Positions 35,777 through 45,632 of a stretch of 64,000 nt of DNA are shown one piece after another. The notes beneath the pieces were generated by a model that was not told where the DNA came from, made no database searches, and saw only the letters and a list, made by a program, of their open reading frames with translations. Both the position numbers and the translations under genes were made by a program. Each line of letters opens with the position of its first letter. Position 1 is the first letter of the stretch. The stretch comes from Bacteroidota bacterium. GTDB lineage: Bacteria > Bacteroidota > Bacteroidia > Bacteroidales > NBLH01. The DNA is taken from NCBI GenBank assembly GCA_025361565.1, contig JANYKN010000032.1, positions 100,855 to 164,854 of the forward strand. The letters are read 5' to 3'.

Positions 35777-36796
35777 TTAAAATGTTTCGCAAGGAATTGT
35801 TTTGTTTTTTAAACTGGTGCTTGGTCTTGTATATTGAAGTGAGATTTCAAAAGCTGATTTTTGATAACTGGAAATTGCTTGATTGGTGATTTCAAAGTCG
35901 TAACAAATGGCAAAATTCAAGCATTTATATTGGAATCCAGCTTTTGCGATCAAAGCATCAAGGTTTCTGCCAAATCCTCCGCGATAGAACACTCCTATAT
36001 TTATGTCTTTAATTGAACTTGCATTACTAAAACGAAGCCCAAAATCCTGGCCCAATAAAAGTTCATTAACCATATTTTGATAGGTAAACAAAAGCTTTGG
36101 CTTTAAATAAAGATTGTTTTTAAAATTTATTTCAAAATAGGCATGCGATAAATATCTTGCTGGCAATTCATTTTCAAAAGTGGTAAAATTTTCATTTGGG
36201 GTGTTGTAATGGAACATAGCAACACCTATTTCTGAATTGAATTTGCCTGATTTTCTGCTCCAGATTAAGCCCCAATTCAAATCCAGATAAGAAAGCTTTT
36301 GGGTTTCCCCTATTTCCTGAGTTGGTAAATCAGCATTAAAATATCCTGTTTTCATGTCAAATTGATCCGGAAAGCTTAAATTATTCGATGAATAACTTTT
36401 ATTTACAAACCCGAATTGAAAACCCATGTGCAAATACGATTTTGAAGAAACTTTAATAAAATGTGCAATAGACAAAAAAACTTTATTGACCGATAATGTA
36501 TTGTTTGCAGAATTGTCATTGATGAAAATAATACCTATGCTTCCCATTTGCCTGTAATAATAAACGGGAATATCAAAAGCGAGGGTTGTTGTTTTATATT
36601 CATCTGAATTTGAATTGCCTTGTTGCCTGTAATTGCTTATCAATCGCCAATTTCCGATGTAATTTCCGGTGTTTGCAGGATTGAGAATTAATGGAGCATT
36701 GTAGAAATTTGAAAAATGGACATCCTGACTATAAACTTCAGAAATACAAATCATTATAAGAGAAATCGATATAAATATTCTTTTTAGGGGTTTCAT
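35777..36796 (-). CDS. PorP/SprF-family outer-membrane protein
   Basis: Signal peptide (ending VYSQ at 24) and the family opener DVHFSNFYNAPLILNPANTG at 25-44. The rest is an amphipathic beta barrel ending in aromatic residues. PorP/SprF proteins pair with type-B (CHU_C) T9SS cargo and are needed for surface display of partners such as SprB in Flavobacterium. It stands between the 14-PKD cargo gene (54 bp upstream) and the OmpA gene, the expected order. 339 residues are typical. Confidence 0.9.
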   Translation of the reverse strand: MKPLKRIFISISLIMICISEVYSQDVHFSNFYNAPLILNPANTGNYIGNWRLISNYRQQGNSNSDEYKTTTLAFDIPVYYYRQMGSIGIIFINDNSANNTLSVNKVFLSIAHFIKVSSKSYLHMGFQFGFVNKSYSSNNLSFPDQFDMKTGYFNADLPTQEIGETQKLSYLDLNWGLIWSRKSGKFNSEIGVAMFHYNTPNENFTTFENELPARYLSHAYFEINFKNNLYLKPKLLFTYQNMVNELLLGQDFGLRFSNASSIKDINIGVFYRGGFGRNLDALIAKAGFQYKCLNFAICYDFEITNQAISSYQKSAFEISLQYTRPSTSLKNKTIPCETF

Positions 36797-36850
36797 AATG
36801 TACGTTTTAATGTTGTATCAAAAACAGGTTTTAAAATATGCTCCTTTGTT

Positions 36851-39800
36851 TTATTTCAAAAGCTTGATTGTGCCTGTTTTATCAAGTATTTCATCTTCAT
36901 AAGTCCTTACTTTTACATAATAAGTATAAGTTTCAATATTTTGATTATTCCCTTTGTAGATACCGTCCCATCCATCTTTTTTATCGTGGCTCTCAAATAC
37001 AAGCTCACCAAATCTATTGAATACTTTAAAATCAATTATATCTTTAACACCCCAGCCTTTTACAAAAATTTTATCGTTAATACCATCGCCATTTGGAGTA
37101 AAAGCAGCCGGCACATCAACTGTATATTCTTTTCTGATTTGAATGGAAACCTCCTTGGTAACTACAAAACATTTGTTAGTGTCCACCACAGTTACCTCAT
37201 AAATAGTAGATTCCAAGGGTTGTGCAGTTATATTTGCACTGTCTTTATTGCTTAAGCCATAAAATGGGTTCCAGCAGTAACTTAATAAATCACTTGCATA
37301 AGCATTTAGTCTAACCACTTCACCAATGATTATGGTGGTATCGGGAATATTAACAACTGGGATTTGTTGCACAGCTAAATTCATCGTTGAATAATTAACA
37401 CAACTGTTTGAATCTATGCCCATTACTTCGTAATCAATAGTCTTTTCTGGTGTAGAGAGTGGCATACTGACGAAATCCGAATTAAGATAATCGCCTGGAA
37501 ACCAAGTGTAATCCATTGCTCCTGATGCCATTAACCTGATGCTCTGTCCTCTGCAAACCAAAGTATCTTTGGTAAGTTTAATGTTTGGCAATGGAAAAAC
37601 ACGGATATCAGAAAAAGCAGTATCGGTGCAACCAAATGAATTTGAAGTAATTAGTGATGTTTTAAACCGTCCATCGGTTTGATACAAATAAACCGGATTT
37701 TGGATGTTTGAAACATTTCCATCTCCAAACGACCATGACCAACTTTTTGCCCCAACCGATTGATCTGTAAATGTTTTTGTAAAAGGCACGCATCCGGATT
37801 GACTATTTTCGGATTCATAAATCGAAGCTTTTAGTTCATCCATATACATGGTATCAACAAAATACTTGTCGCAAGTGTGCAAATCATCGCTCATTAATAA
37901 AATGGCAGGCGTTATTATTCCGGCATTTTTATAGGCATGATAAACCGTATCGCCAAAACCAACTGTGCCGTCATTAAAAAACCACTGCATATCGAATACA
38001 TTCATTTTATCTTCGGCATATAATTTTACCGGACTGTTTTTACAGATAGTTTCGGGAGCGTTTATCGAAATCCATGGGCCTTTAATTTCAATCAGGTTTT
38101 CCTTGAACATTGTATTTGCGCAACCGTAAGATGTTGTTGCTTTTAATGTTATGTCATAAACTCCCGGTTGTGTAAAAGTATGGATGGGATTTTGGATATG
38201 GGCGCTAGACTGTTTCTCCTCAAAATTCCAATCCCACTTATTAATATTGATGCCTTGCGATTTATCTGTAAAATTTATTGCCAGCGGAAAACAGTTCGCA
38301 AAGGTTTCATCCACTTCAAAATCGGCATCAGGAGGTTTTTGTATATCAATAAAATTGGGCATTGTTTTTAATGAGTCACAACCTTGAACATCAGTCAATT
38401 TGAGCGAAACATTAAAAGCTCCGGAATTTGAATAAACATGATAAGGTTTTGGGCTTGACGAACTTGTTCCGTCACCAAAATTCCATAAATAAGATCGAAT
38501 GCTATCTGTTGCCAGTGATGTAAAAGCAATGGTGTCGCCGGTGCAAATTGTTCTATCGGTTACCGTAAAATCAGGAGAAGGTTTAAGTGCCTGAATAAAA
38601 TCGGATTTTGATATTTGTGTGTTGCAGCCCAATTTATCGGTAACGGTGAGCGAAACATTGTAGAGCCCATATTTTGCATAGATATGATTGGGATCTTTTT
38701 CGTTTGAAATGGTATTGTCGCCAAAATCCCAAAGCCATTGGGCCACAACAGTATCACTAATTGATTTATTTTCGAAATCGACACTCATGGGCATACAGCC
38801 AATAAAGTTCTCGGCCATAAAGTCGGGCGCTGGTTTAAATATTTTAATTTGCTGAATGATAGAATCTTCGCATCCCCTAAAATCTTTTACTTTTAGTTTT
38901 ACATTGTAAATACCTTTTGAATTAAATTGATGTGAAAATGGAACGGTGGAATTGAAAATTTTGGTCCCATCGTCAAAATTCCAAAGGTATTTGGCTGTTG
39001 AACCATTATTTTGAAAATTATACTCGTCGATAGAAATCGAAGGATTGAAACTTATTGTAGCTCCCGGGCAACCAACCGCTTTGTCTACTTCGATTGCTGC
39101 GGTAATATTTCTAACCAATACCACTTTTTGTGTTTCATAAACACAATTTTTTGATTTGTTAACAGCCTTCAATACAGCTTTATAGTCTCCCTGTAAATTA
39201 TACAAATGATCCGGATTGGCGTGCAAAGAATCAATTGGTGAACAATCGCCGAAATCCCAGTAGATTTTATCGGCCAATATTGTATTGCTTTTAAAACTTG
39301 CAAAAAGTGGATTTGAGCAAGTGGTTGTATATTCAGGGTTTACAATTGGGCCATTCACATAAATGAAATTTGTTTTGATTTCGTTAGCCGGACAGCCATT
39401 GTAATAAACCAGAAGTTCAACTTCCATATAACCGGAATCAACAAAAAGGTGCGATGGATTCTGTTTGGACGAAGTTTTTCCGTCGCCAAACTTCCAATAC
39501 CACTCATTTATCAAATCTTTGTTTTCCGACTTGTCGGTAAATTGAACTGCCGTTGAAGCACAAATAACATCGGGCCCTGCCTTAACGAAACTTGCTGCCT
39601 GCTTGGTTCCTGTTTTAGCCGTAGCGCCATAGTTTGCAATGCATCCCTTTGCTGTGGTAAGTTTTAAATTTACTTGATAGGTTGTGGTTCCCTGAAATTG
39701 ATGCGATGGGTTTTTTGCGGTTGAAGTTCCGCCATCGCCAAAATCCCAAAACCAACTTATCACCGAATCTTGATTGGTTGCGTAGATCGATTTGTCTTTA

Positions 39801-41188
39801 AAATTAACCGTTAATGGCGTACAGCCTTTTAAATCGTTGACATCAACCCAATTATTTGGTGTAAAAATAGCCTGTGGCCTAACCAATATTAAACTTGGGT
39901 TTACCACTTTCATGCTTTTGCAGCCATGCTTGCTCGTAATTATTAAAGTATCCATATAAATACCTTCTTTGGTATAAGAAATGGTTGGATTTTTTAAGTT
40001 TGATATCATTTTATTCCCAAACCGCCAATCCCACTGGGCTGCATTGGTTGAATTATCTAAATAGTTGACAATAACATCTGAATCGCAGCCAAAGGTTCGT
40101 GAACTTGTATAATCGGCAATTACTTTTTCAACATTAATTTGGTGGCTATAAATATCAAAGCAGCCTTTATCTATTTTTACTGTTAAAATGATTGTGTAAT
40201 TTCCGGCTGTGGCATAACGGTGGCTTGGATTTATTAAATCCGAAGAAGTACCATCGCCAAAATCCCAATGGCTTTTTTGTGTTTTACTTGATGTGTTTGT
40301 AAATGCCAGATTTTCATTGATGCAAAAAGTATCTTTATTTAAAGTAAATTCTGCCTTTAGTTCCTCGATAGTAACCAATTCTTTTTTAACAAGCGTGTCG
40401 GAACAGGTATGTTCATCAAACGTGATTAATCCAACATCATAAACACCATGGAGATTGTAAGTTTTTTCAGGATTTTGCTGATCGGATGAAGTACCATCAC
40501 CAAAATCCCAGATATATTTTAAAAGGCCTATACCAATTGAATTGTTTACAAACCTGGTTTGCAACAAACCGTTGCACGTAACCGAATCGGATAGCCCAAA
40601 GGATGAAACCGGTTTAAATGCAGCAATGTAATCATCATAAACAATAAAATTACTGCAATTGTTTTTATCTTTCACATACAGCGAAATTGAACATGTATCC
40701 TGATACTGAAACACATGGGTTGGATTCTGCGAACCACTTATATAACCATCGCCAAAATCCCAATGCCAAAGGCTTATACTTGTGTCGCCCAACAAAGTTT
40801 GATTAATAAATTCAACTTCGAAAGGTGCACAACCAATTTTTTCGGAACTGGTGTTGAAGGAAGGTATCGGTTTTTGAAAAACCCTGATGTAATTGGATTT
40901 TATGATGGTGCCGGTATTTATACCGTTTGAGATTATTAGTTTTACTTCAAAACTTCCAGCTTCGGTAAATAGCACGATTGGATTTAATGCATTTGAAGTT
41001 GAGCCATTGCCAAAATCCCACGAATAAGTTAAACCGTTTGTTGGGCTTGACAAGTTGGTAAAAACAACGGTGAGCGGAAAGCAGCCTTTTGTTTGAGCGG
41101 AAGTGAAATTGGCATTCAATTCCTGTGCATTTGTTTTGGATATAAAAAAGGAAAATAAACCAATTAGAAAAAGTATTGTGTTTTTCAT
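36851..41188 (-). CDS. giant type-B T9SS surface protein with 14 PKD-like repeats
   Basis: Of the 1445 residues, 1-21 form a signal peptide. About fourteen PKD-like domains (WDFGDG-type cores, roughly 85-90 residues each) fill residues 25-1260, then two weaker Ig-like units. The CHU_C/type-B sorting domain begins near 1357 with AFTPNGDGINDK and ends in KTGTIKLLK. The protein would be exported by the type IX system and held at the cell surface. PKD repeats are often ligand- or polysaccharide-binding. Cys pairs flank many repeats, suggesting disulphide stabilisation. It shares an operon with a 164-residue secreted protein upstream and PorP/OmpA downstream. Confidence 0.9.
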   Translation of the reverse strand: MKNTILFLIGLFSFFISKTNAQELNANFTSAQTKGCFPLTVVFTNLSSPTNGLTYSWDFGNGSTSNALNPIVLFTEAGSFEVKLIISNGINTGTIIKSNYIRVFQKPIPSFNTSSEKIGCAPFEVEFINQTLLGDTSISLWHWDFGDGYISGSQNPTHVFQYQDTCSISLYVKDKNNCSNFIVYDDYIAAFKPVSSFGLSDSVTCNGLLQTRFVNNSIGIGLLKYIWDFGDGTSSDQQNPEKTYNLHGVYDVGLITFDEHTCSDTLVKKELVTIEELKAEFTLNKDTFCINENLAFTNTSSKTQKSHWDFGDGTSSDLINPSHRYATAGNYTIILTVKIDKGCFDIYSHQINVEKVIADYTSSRTFGCDSDVIVNYLDNSTNAAQWDWRFGNKMISNLKNPTISYTKEGIYMDTLIITSKHGCKSMKVVNPSLILVRPQAIFTPNNWVDVNDLKGCTPLTVNFKDKSIYATNQDSVISWFWDFGDGGTSTAKNPSHQFQGTTTYQVNLKLTTAKGCIANYGATAKTGTKQAASFVKAGPDVICASTAVQFTDKSENKDLINEWYWKFGDGKTSSKQNPSHLFVDSGYMEVELLVYYNGCPANEIKTNFIYVNGPIVNPEYTTTCSNPLFASFKSNTILADKIYWDFGDCSPIDSLHANPDHLYNLQGDYKAVLKAVNKSKNCVYETQKVVLVRNITAAIEVDKAVGCPGATISFNPSISIDEYNFQNNGSTAKYLWNFDDGTKIFNSTVPFSHQFNSKGIYNVKLKVKDFRGCEDSIIQQIKIFKPAPDFMAENFIGCMPMSVDFENKSISDTVVAQWLWDFGDNTISNEKDPNHIYAKYGLYNVSLTVTDKLGCNTQISKSDFIQALKPSPDFTVTDRTICTGDTIAFTSLATDSIRSYLWNFGDGTSSSSPKPYHVYSNSGAFNVSLKLTDVQGCDSLKTMPNFIDIQKPPDADFEVDETFANCFPLAINFTDKSQGININKWDWNFEEKQSSAHIQNPIHTFTQPGVYDITLKATTSYGCANTMFKENLIEIKGPWISINAPETICKNSPVKLYAEDKMNVFDMQWFFNDGTVGFGDTVYHAYKNAGIITPAILLMSDDLHTCDKYFVDTMYMDELKASIYESENSQSGCVPFTKTFTDQSVGAKSWSWSFGDGNVSNIQNPVYLYQTDGRFKTSLITSNSFGCTDTAFSDIRVFPLPNIKLTKDTLVCRGQSIRLMASGAMDYTWFPGDYLNSDFVSMPLSTPEKTIDYEVMGIDSNSCVNYSTMNLAVQQIPVVNIPDTTIIIGEVVRLNAYASDLLSYCWNPFYGLSNKDSANITAQPLESTIYEVTVVDTNKCFVVTKEVSIQIRKEYTVDVPAAFTPNGDGINDKIFVKGWGVKDIIDFKVFNRFGELVFESHDKKDGWDGIYKGNNQNIETYTYYVKVRTYEDEILDKTGTIKLLK

Positions 41189-41251
41189 GACTATTTCTTT
41201 GTAATATTCCTATGCATGATTTCAATCTGAAATCTCCGTCAATAAAATCCA

Positions 41252-41746
41252 TTAATTATTCGAAGCCAAAACAATCATATTAGGCATTGCGTCCATTTTG
41301 GAACTTTTAACTTTTTTGGACGCGATAACCAAATTGACATCCTTTTTATTTGTAGAATATGCAAGATAACTGGCTGGTTGAGTAGTAACTTCCAAAGTGA
41401 TTTTTGAGTCTTCTTCAACACTTATTATGGTTTGGTTATTAAACTCATAGGCTGAATTATCGTACAATACATTTGAGTTTTCATTTTCGGAGACCAGTTT
41501 GTATTGAATATCCGAAAAAGATTTATGCCCTGAAACTGAAATGTAATAGGCCCTGTCTTTTTTTAAATCCAGGGTGATGTTATAAGTATCTCCTTTTTTC
41601 ATTTTCACAGTCCTTGATTTGCTGCTTATCTGATAGGATTTATCAAGTTTTATTTCGTTGTTTTCGTCTGCTTTTTTTTGTGAAAAGCTATTTTGTGAAG
41701 CAAAAAGTGCTGTTGCAATTGCTAACATTAAAATTATCGTTTTCAT
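41252..41746 (-). CDS. hypothetical secreted protein, 164 residues
   Basis: Signal peptide (about 1-22, ending NSFSQ). The mature part is beta-rich, with the core TVKMKKGDTYNITLDLKKDRAYYISVSG, a pattern seen in small carbohydrate- or lipid-binding sandwiches. It has no Cys and no sorting domain. It lies 63 bp ahead of the PKD giant on the same strand, so it is probably the first gene of that operon. It carries the shared upstream palindrome (41857-41870) and a TAATTTTG box at 41789-41796. Confidence 0.65.
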   Translation of the reverse strand: MKTIILMLAIATALFASQNSFSQKKADENNEIKLDKSYQISSKSRTVKMKKGDTYNITLDLKKDRAYYISVSGHKSFSDIQYKLVSENENSNVLYDNSAYEFNNQTIISVEEDSKITLEVTTQPASYLAYSTNKKDVNLVIASKKVKSSKMDAMPNMIVLASNN

Positions 41747-41788
41747 GGCTATAAATTTTAGTTTATAAACTCTTGCTAATTTCTATGT

Positions 41789-41870
41789 CAAAATTACAAC
41801 AGTAATGCTTGCTGAAAAACGGTTTAAAAACTCATAATGCCTCCAAATATAGAAATAGGTAGAATTACCC
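41789..41870 (-). promoter_or_regulatory. promoter with upstream GGTA-N4-TACC palindrome (copy 1)
   Basis: TAATTTTG (41789-41796, minus strand) is the -7 box. AGGTAGAATTACCC (41857-41870) begins 60 bp beyond it and forms an interrupted palindrome (GGTA/TACC). It serves the 164-residue protein and PKD operon. The same arrangement recurs at 48281-48363. Confidence 0.5.
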
Positions 41871-42540
41871 ATTAATTAGAAAGGTAATATTGTGCTGATA
41901 ATGTGTGATTTATATTTATTTAAGGTTGTATTTTAGGTTTTTTGCGATTCTACTATTTTTTATATAATGGCCAATTCAAGAATGGTAAATCGAGTTTAAG
42001 ATTGTGAAAAGTTGAATACCATTGAGCCCATGCTTTAACAATTATTATTCATTTTAGTCCTGATTATTTATTTTCCATGCGTAGAACAATCCTGCTCACC
42101 TCATTTTCCTTCGGCATGAAGTTTTACAGCTATTTTCATCAGTTCTGTGTTTTCTTTTTTCTTTTCCATGATGAAAAGAAACAAAAATCTAGACAAAAAT
42201 ATCCTTTTCCGTTCATTTACTCTAGCCAGGAGCACGACCGACGGATTTTTGTCAAAGTACGCCCAATGCTCTCTGCAATTTCATCCATCAAGAACTATTT
42301 CTTTCCCTTATGAATAATAAGATATAAATATTCAATATCAAATGTATTAAATCACTTAGTCAAAGCCGTTTAGTCTGATAGAATTTGATAATTGCAAATC
42401 AAATTGAAATAATTAATTATCAAATTGTTACAAAAACACAGAAACCCTAAACTATAGCCTTATTTAACCAACAAGTGTCAGATCCGAGAGATCTGACACT
42501 TGTTGTTTATTTGGATTTTCCCTAAATTCCAGGTTTGTAA
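41871..42540. repeat. gap with REP-like hairpin at 42158-42181
   Basis: No gene is credible; a 78-codon ORF (42077-42313) lies across the repeat and has no family. A 9-bp hairpin (TTTCTTTTC/GAAAAGAAA, 42158-42166 and 42173-42181) is followed by AAACAAAAATC and a variable tail. This resembles the element at 5217 in layout, though not in exact sequence. A 16-bp hairpin (42469-42505) lies at the right end. Confidence 0.4.
42469..42505. terminator. 16-bp palindromic hairpin
   Basis: Arms 42469-42484 and 42490-42505 (CAACAAGTGTCAGATC and its complement) have a 5-nt loop. It lies 36 bp beyond the stop of the 42541-43188 gene and probably ends it. It also resembles a dispersed palindromic repeat. 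Confidence 0.55.
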
Positions 42541-43188
42541 TCAGTAATTCCCAAATCTCATTTTTTTGTTTTTAACACAAATCTGATAAACTATACCCAG
42601 GCTGGCTGAAGCAGCAAATCCAGCATCGTCCCTTATTGCAATATTTTTATTCCGCATATCAACACCAACAACTCGACTGGAATTGTAACCAATTCCAATA
42701 TTTGCGTCCAGAAGTACGTGATGCAATAATTTGGTTTCAACGCCAATTCCAACATGGTTAACCAAGGTATTGTATTTTTCATATTCACAACCACCGCTGT
42801 AATCCTGTGGGTGGAAAATTTGGTTCAAATTATCTGTTAAACAATTTTTATAATGATACATCAATGTACAGTGCGCATAAAGATTGATGTAATCATCGTG
42901 GGTAACAAAATATTTGTATTGTAAGCTGGCGCCGGAAATTTTATCAAAATTGATTTGTGTAAAAACACCGGCTGCTATTTCATTATGTCCAAATTTTAGG
43001 AAGAAATCAACATCGGTGAGCAGTCCGTGACCGCTTCCATTAAATATTTGATTGATTTGCATACCATACTTAATCCTGGATGTTTTTATCCAACCCCTGT
43101 TTTGCGAAATAGCCTGTTCTTGGATTATCACAAGCAAGATAGACGCTAAAATCAAGCTTTTGGTGCAGGTTAAAAGAAGAGTTTTCAT
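42541..43188 (-). CDS. putative outer-membrane beta-barrel protein, 215 residues
   Basis: Signal peptide (about 1-29, ending QAISQ). Short amphipathic strands follow, ending in a basic C-terminal segment (CVKNKKMRFGNY). The GVGIETKLLHHVLLDANIGIGYNSS-type pattern fits a small porin-like or OmpX-like barrel, and the two internal Cys residues (LTDN and GGCEY regions) are unusual for one. No Pfam family is recognised. It is a single-gene unit with its own promoter region (43217-43298). Confidence 0.6.
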   Translation of the reverse strand: MKTLLLTCTKSLILASILLVIIQEQAISQNRGWIKTSRIKYGMQINQIFNGSGHGLLTDVDFFLKFGHNEIAAGVFTQINFDKISGASLQYKYFVTHDDYINLYAHCTLMYHYKNCLTDNLNQIFHPQDYSGGCEYEKYNTLVNHVGIGVETKLLHHVLLDANIGIGYNSSRVVGVDMRNKNIAIRDDAGFAASASLGIVYQICVKNKKMRFGNY

Positions 43189-43216
43189 ATCTTTAATTAT
43201 TAGTTGTTTTCTTAAA

Positions 43217-43298
43217 CAAAGTTCAGATTAAAAGCAAGTTATTTTAAGGGTTATTTCACCTATAATCAATGAAATAACATAAATAGGTGAATTAACTT
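43217..43298 (-). promoter_or_regulatory. promoter with degenerate AGGT-N6-AC site (copy 3)
   Basis: A weak -7 box (CAAAGTTC, 43217-43224; 7 of 8 consensus positions) has AGGTGAATTAACTT (43285-43298) starting 60 bp beyond it. This is the same distance as at copies 1 and 2. Only the left half and AC are conserved. A CACCTAT/ATAGGTG inverted pair (43257-43263, 43283-43289) overlaps it. Confidence 0.3.
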
Positions 43299-43340
43299 AT
43301 CTTATAATGTTGGGAGTAAAAAAAGTCAACTTCAGGATTA

Positions 43341-43393
43341 TAACAAAAAAGAAAAACCACTTCAATGGATCATTTGATCTTTGAAGTGGTTTT
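43341..43393. terminator. terminator of the type-A T9SS gene
   Basis: A 13-bp stem (43353-43365 with 43381-43393, AAAACCACTTCAA) has an A-rich flank on the left that gives TTTTTCTTTTTT on the minus strand. It lies 90 bp after the stop. Confidence 0.85.
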
Positions 43394-43482
43394 CTTTTAG
43401 TAAACAAACACAATCATCTTTTATCTCAACCGCCTAAAGGGTTTTAAACGGTTATATGGATTGTATCAATCGATGGATTATA

Positions 43483-45591
43483 TTATTGTATTTCTATTTT
43501 TTTTCTAAAAACACCCTTGCTGGATTGTATTTCTATAAAGTAAATTCCTTTTGCTGCATTTCCAAATTCAATGGTTTCGATTGGCAAGGAGAGTTGCTTT
43601 TGCAAAATAGTCCTTCCCATGATATCGCTTATTGTCATTTTTGAATTTGATAGATTCCCTGTTTTAATATTGAAATTTCCGGTACTTGGATTTGGATACA
43701 CACTTATTTCATAAGTTTCCTGGTTATCGATGTACAAAGCTCTTTCAAGAACTTCGATGGTAAAGGTTGATTTTGCTTCCAAGCCAAAAAAATCAATGGC
43801 ATTAACTGTCACTTCAATGGTTTGCTTTTTGTCGGGTGAACCATAAAACCTGCCTGTTGAAGCATCAAAAGCCAACCATTCAGGTAATTGGGTGCCGTCC
43901 GATAATCCCGCACTCAATTTCAATATATCCGCCGAATCAATATCGGCGAATGTATTTGCAGGTATCACAAAATTGAAATCGGTATTGACATGCATGGACT
44001 GATTTGGAATACTTACTGATAATGGGGCATGGTTGATATTAAAATGAAGTATAAATCTATTGGTATTATTTTCAACTCCCTGAATAAATTCGTAATTTTT
44101 ATTGGCTGAAATATTTTGAATTGTATCCAACAGTTTGTCTTCTAGCCAAATCCGATATCCTTCAAATGAATTCTCAGTAAAACTGATGGTGTATTGACCT
44201 GAAACCCCAGTATAAATGCCCAATGGAACTGCTTTATCGGATTGAATTTCAGGCAATGCATCAATTGCAAAATTCTCATCTTTTAATGCATTTTGTGAAT
44301 AAATCTGTGGCCTTGTTTTATTCCACGAAAACATTTTGTTGGCATCGTAATTCCCGTCATGTCCGTCAGTAGCATCAGGAACAGTTCGTATAATGGTTTC
44401 GTCGGTAAAATTCCCTTGTGAAATTTTCAGCCTCAATATATTGGGCACAACTTCCGATGTGCTTTTATAGAAAGACTTTGGATGGTGCAATCTTGCTTCT
44501 TCTACGATTGAAACTTTTGCTGAATGTGTTACACCGGTATTTTTAACTTTTACAAAAAAAGCTTGCCCGGCTGGAATATAATTTGATCCGCCATTAAGCG
44601 TTAAGCCAACATTCCACTTACTGGCCTTATCACCATAAACATAATACCTGTAATTGTCATCGTAATAAAAATAAACCCCTGCTTCAATATCGTCATTTAT
44701 CAATAAATCCCAATCAATTGCAGATGCATAAGGGTTGCCAATAATGTTCCATCCATCGAAATATTCCCAGGTTTGGGATACTTCATTTCCGATTGCACTT
44801 TCATTTTTTGTATAAGATACTGTAAAATCCTTTTGACCAACGAACAAAACACCACCTGCTTGTGTGAAGGTTTTATCTGGCAAACCATATCTGTTAAATA
44901 TATACCCTTTTGTGGTTGGCAGGTTTACATGTGAATATTCGGCAGCCCAGCCCGAAGTGCCATATGTTGATGCGGCATTCCAATAATCAGGTTGAGATTC
45001 ATTATACGAATAAAGGTTGTAATTTTTGGAGGTTCCCTCGGTAGTATAAACCGTTGTTGGAATTTCAGACAATGGTGCAAACATCAAATGCCAAGCATTC
45101 CCGGTAACAAACCGCTCAACCGTGGCTTTGATATTGGGCGTAAAATGAATCAAAGATGCAGTTCCGTTTACATCTGATTTTAACACCAATCCTGCCGATC
45201 CTGCATTATTTGTTAGGTTGTCCGATACTGTTATGTATTTATTGGCAGCAACAGTAAATTTGCTTCCCAGCTCAACCGTCAGATTTTTATTATCGAGCAT
45301 AGTAAGCTGGGTGGTTATTCCACCGGTATTGTTTATAACAAGATTATTTATTTCAGTGTTACTGCTTCCTGATATGGTTTTTGCAGTATTGCCTGAAAAA
45401 ATCATCGTTTCCGTTTCTTTTGAGTAAGTACCGTTGTTTATAAAATCTCCATTTTTTATTTCAATAGATGGAGAACCAACAATAGTTATACTTGCGCCGG
45501 ATGCGATTGTGATGCCCTGTGCTTCTGCCCTATTTGTGTACAAAAACACAGAAAAAAGGCATGTTGGTATAATTATCTTTAGATTTTTCAT
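43483..45591 (-). CDS. T9SS type-A cargo protein with cadherin-like domain
   Basis: The 702-residue protein has a signal peptide (1-24, ending RAEAQ). An N-terminal Ser/Thr/Asn-rich beta-solenoid-like part (FINNGTYSKETETMIFSGNTAK) is followed by a large beta region. A dystroglycan-type cadherin-like domain runs at about 540-620 (NHAPLSVSIPNQSMHVNTDF...WLAFDASTGRFYGSP). The type-A sorting domain covers residues 620-702 (VYPNPSTGNFNIKTG, then GIYFIEIQSSKGVFRKKIEIQ). It would be exported by T9SS and cleaved or anchored. The ligand is unknown. It is followed by a strong terminator, and the gene before it ends 41 bp upstream. Confidence 0.85.
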   Translation of the reverse strand: MKNLKIIIPTCLFSVFLYTNRAEAQGITIASGASITIVGSPSIEIKNGDFINNGTYSKETETMIFSGNTAKTISGSSNTEINNLVINNTGGITTQLTMLDNKNLTVELGSKFTVAANKYITVSDNLTNNAGSAGLVLKSDVNGTASLIHFTPNIKATVERFVTGNAWHLMFAPLSEIPTTVYTTEGTSKNYNLYSYNESQPDYWNAASTYGTSGWAAEYSHVNLPTTKGYIFNRYGLPDKTFTQAGGVLFVGQKDFTVSYTKNESAIGNEVSQTWEYFDGWNIIGNPYASAIDWDLLINDDIEAGVYFYYDDNYRYYVYGDKASKWNVGLTLNGGSNYIPAGQAFFVKVKNTGVTHSAKVSIVEEARLHHPKSFYKSTSEVVPNILRLKISQGNFTDETIIRTVPDATDGHDGNYDANKMFSWNKTRPQIYSQNALKDENFAIDALPEIQSDKAVPLGIYTGVSGQYTISFTENSFEGYRIWLEDKLLDTIQNISANKNYEFIQGVENNTNRFILHFNINHAPLSVSIPNQSMHVNTDFNFVIPANTFADIDSADILKLSAGLSDGTQLPEWLAFDASTGRFYGSPDKKQTIEVTVNAIDFFGLEAKSTFTIEVLERALYIDNQETYEISVYPNPSTGNFNIKTGNLSNSKMTISDIMGRTILQKQLSLPIETIEFGNAAKGIYFIEIQSSKGVFRKKIEIQ

Positions 45592-45632
45592 GATGTGACG
45601 GTATTAAGTATAACAATAAATAAAGCCAAAGC

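Noticed and set aside
42077..42313. 78-codon ORF in the 41.9-42.5 kb gap
   Set aside because: Its codons run through the REP-like hairpin, and it has a Phe/Lys-rich, non-protein-like composition.
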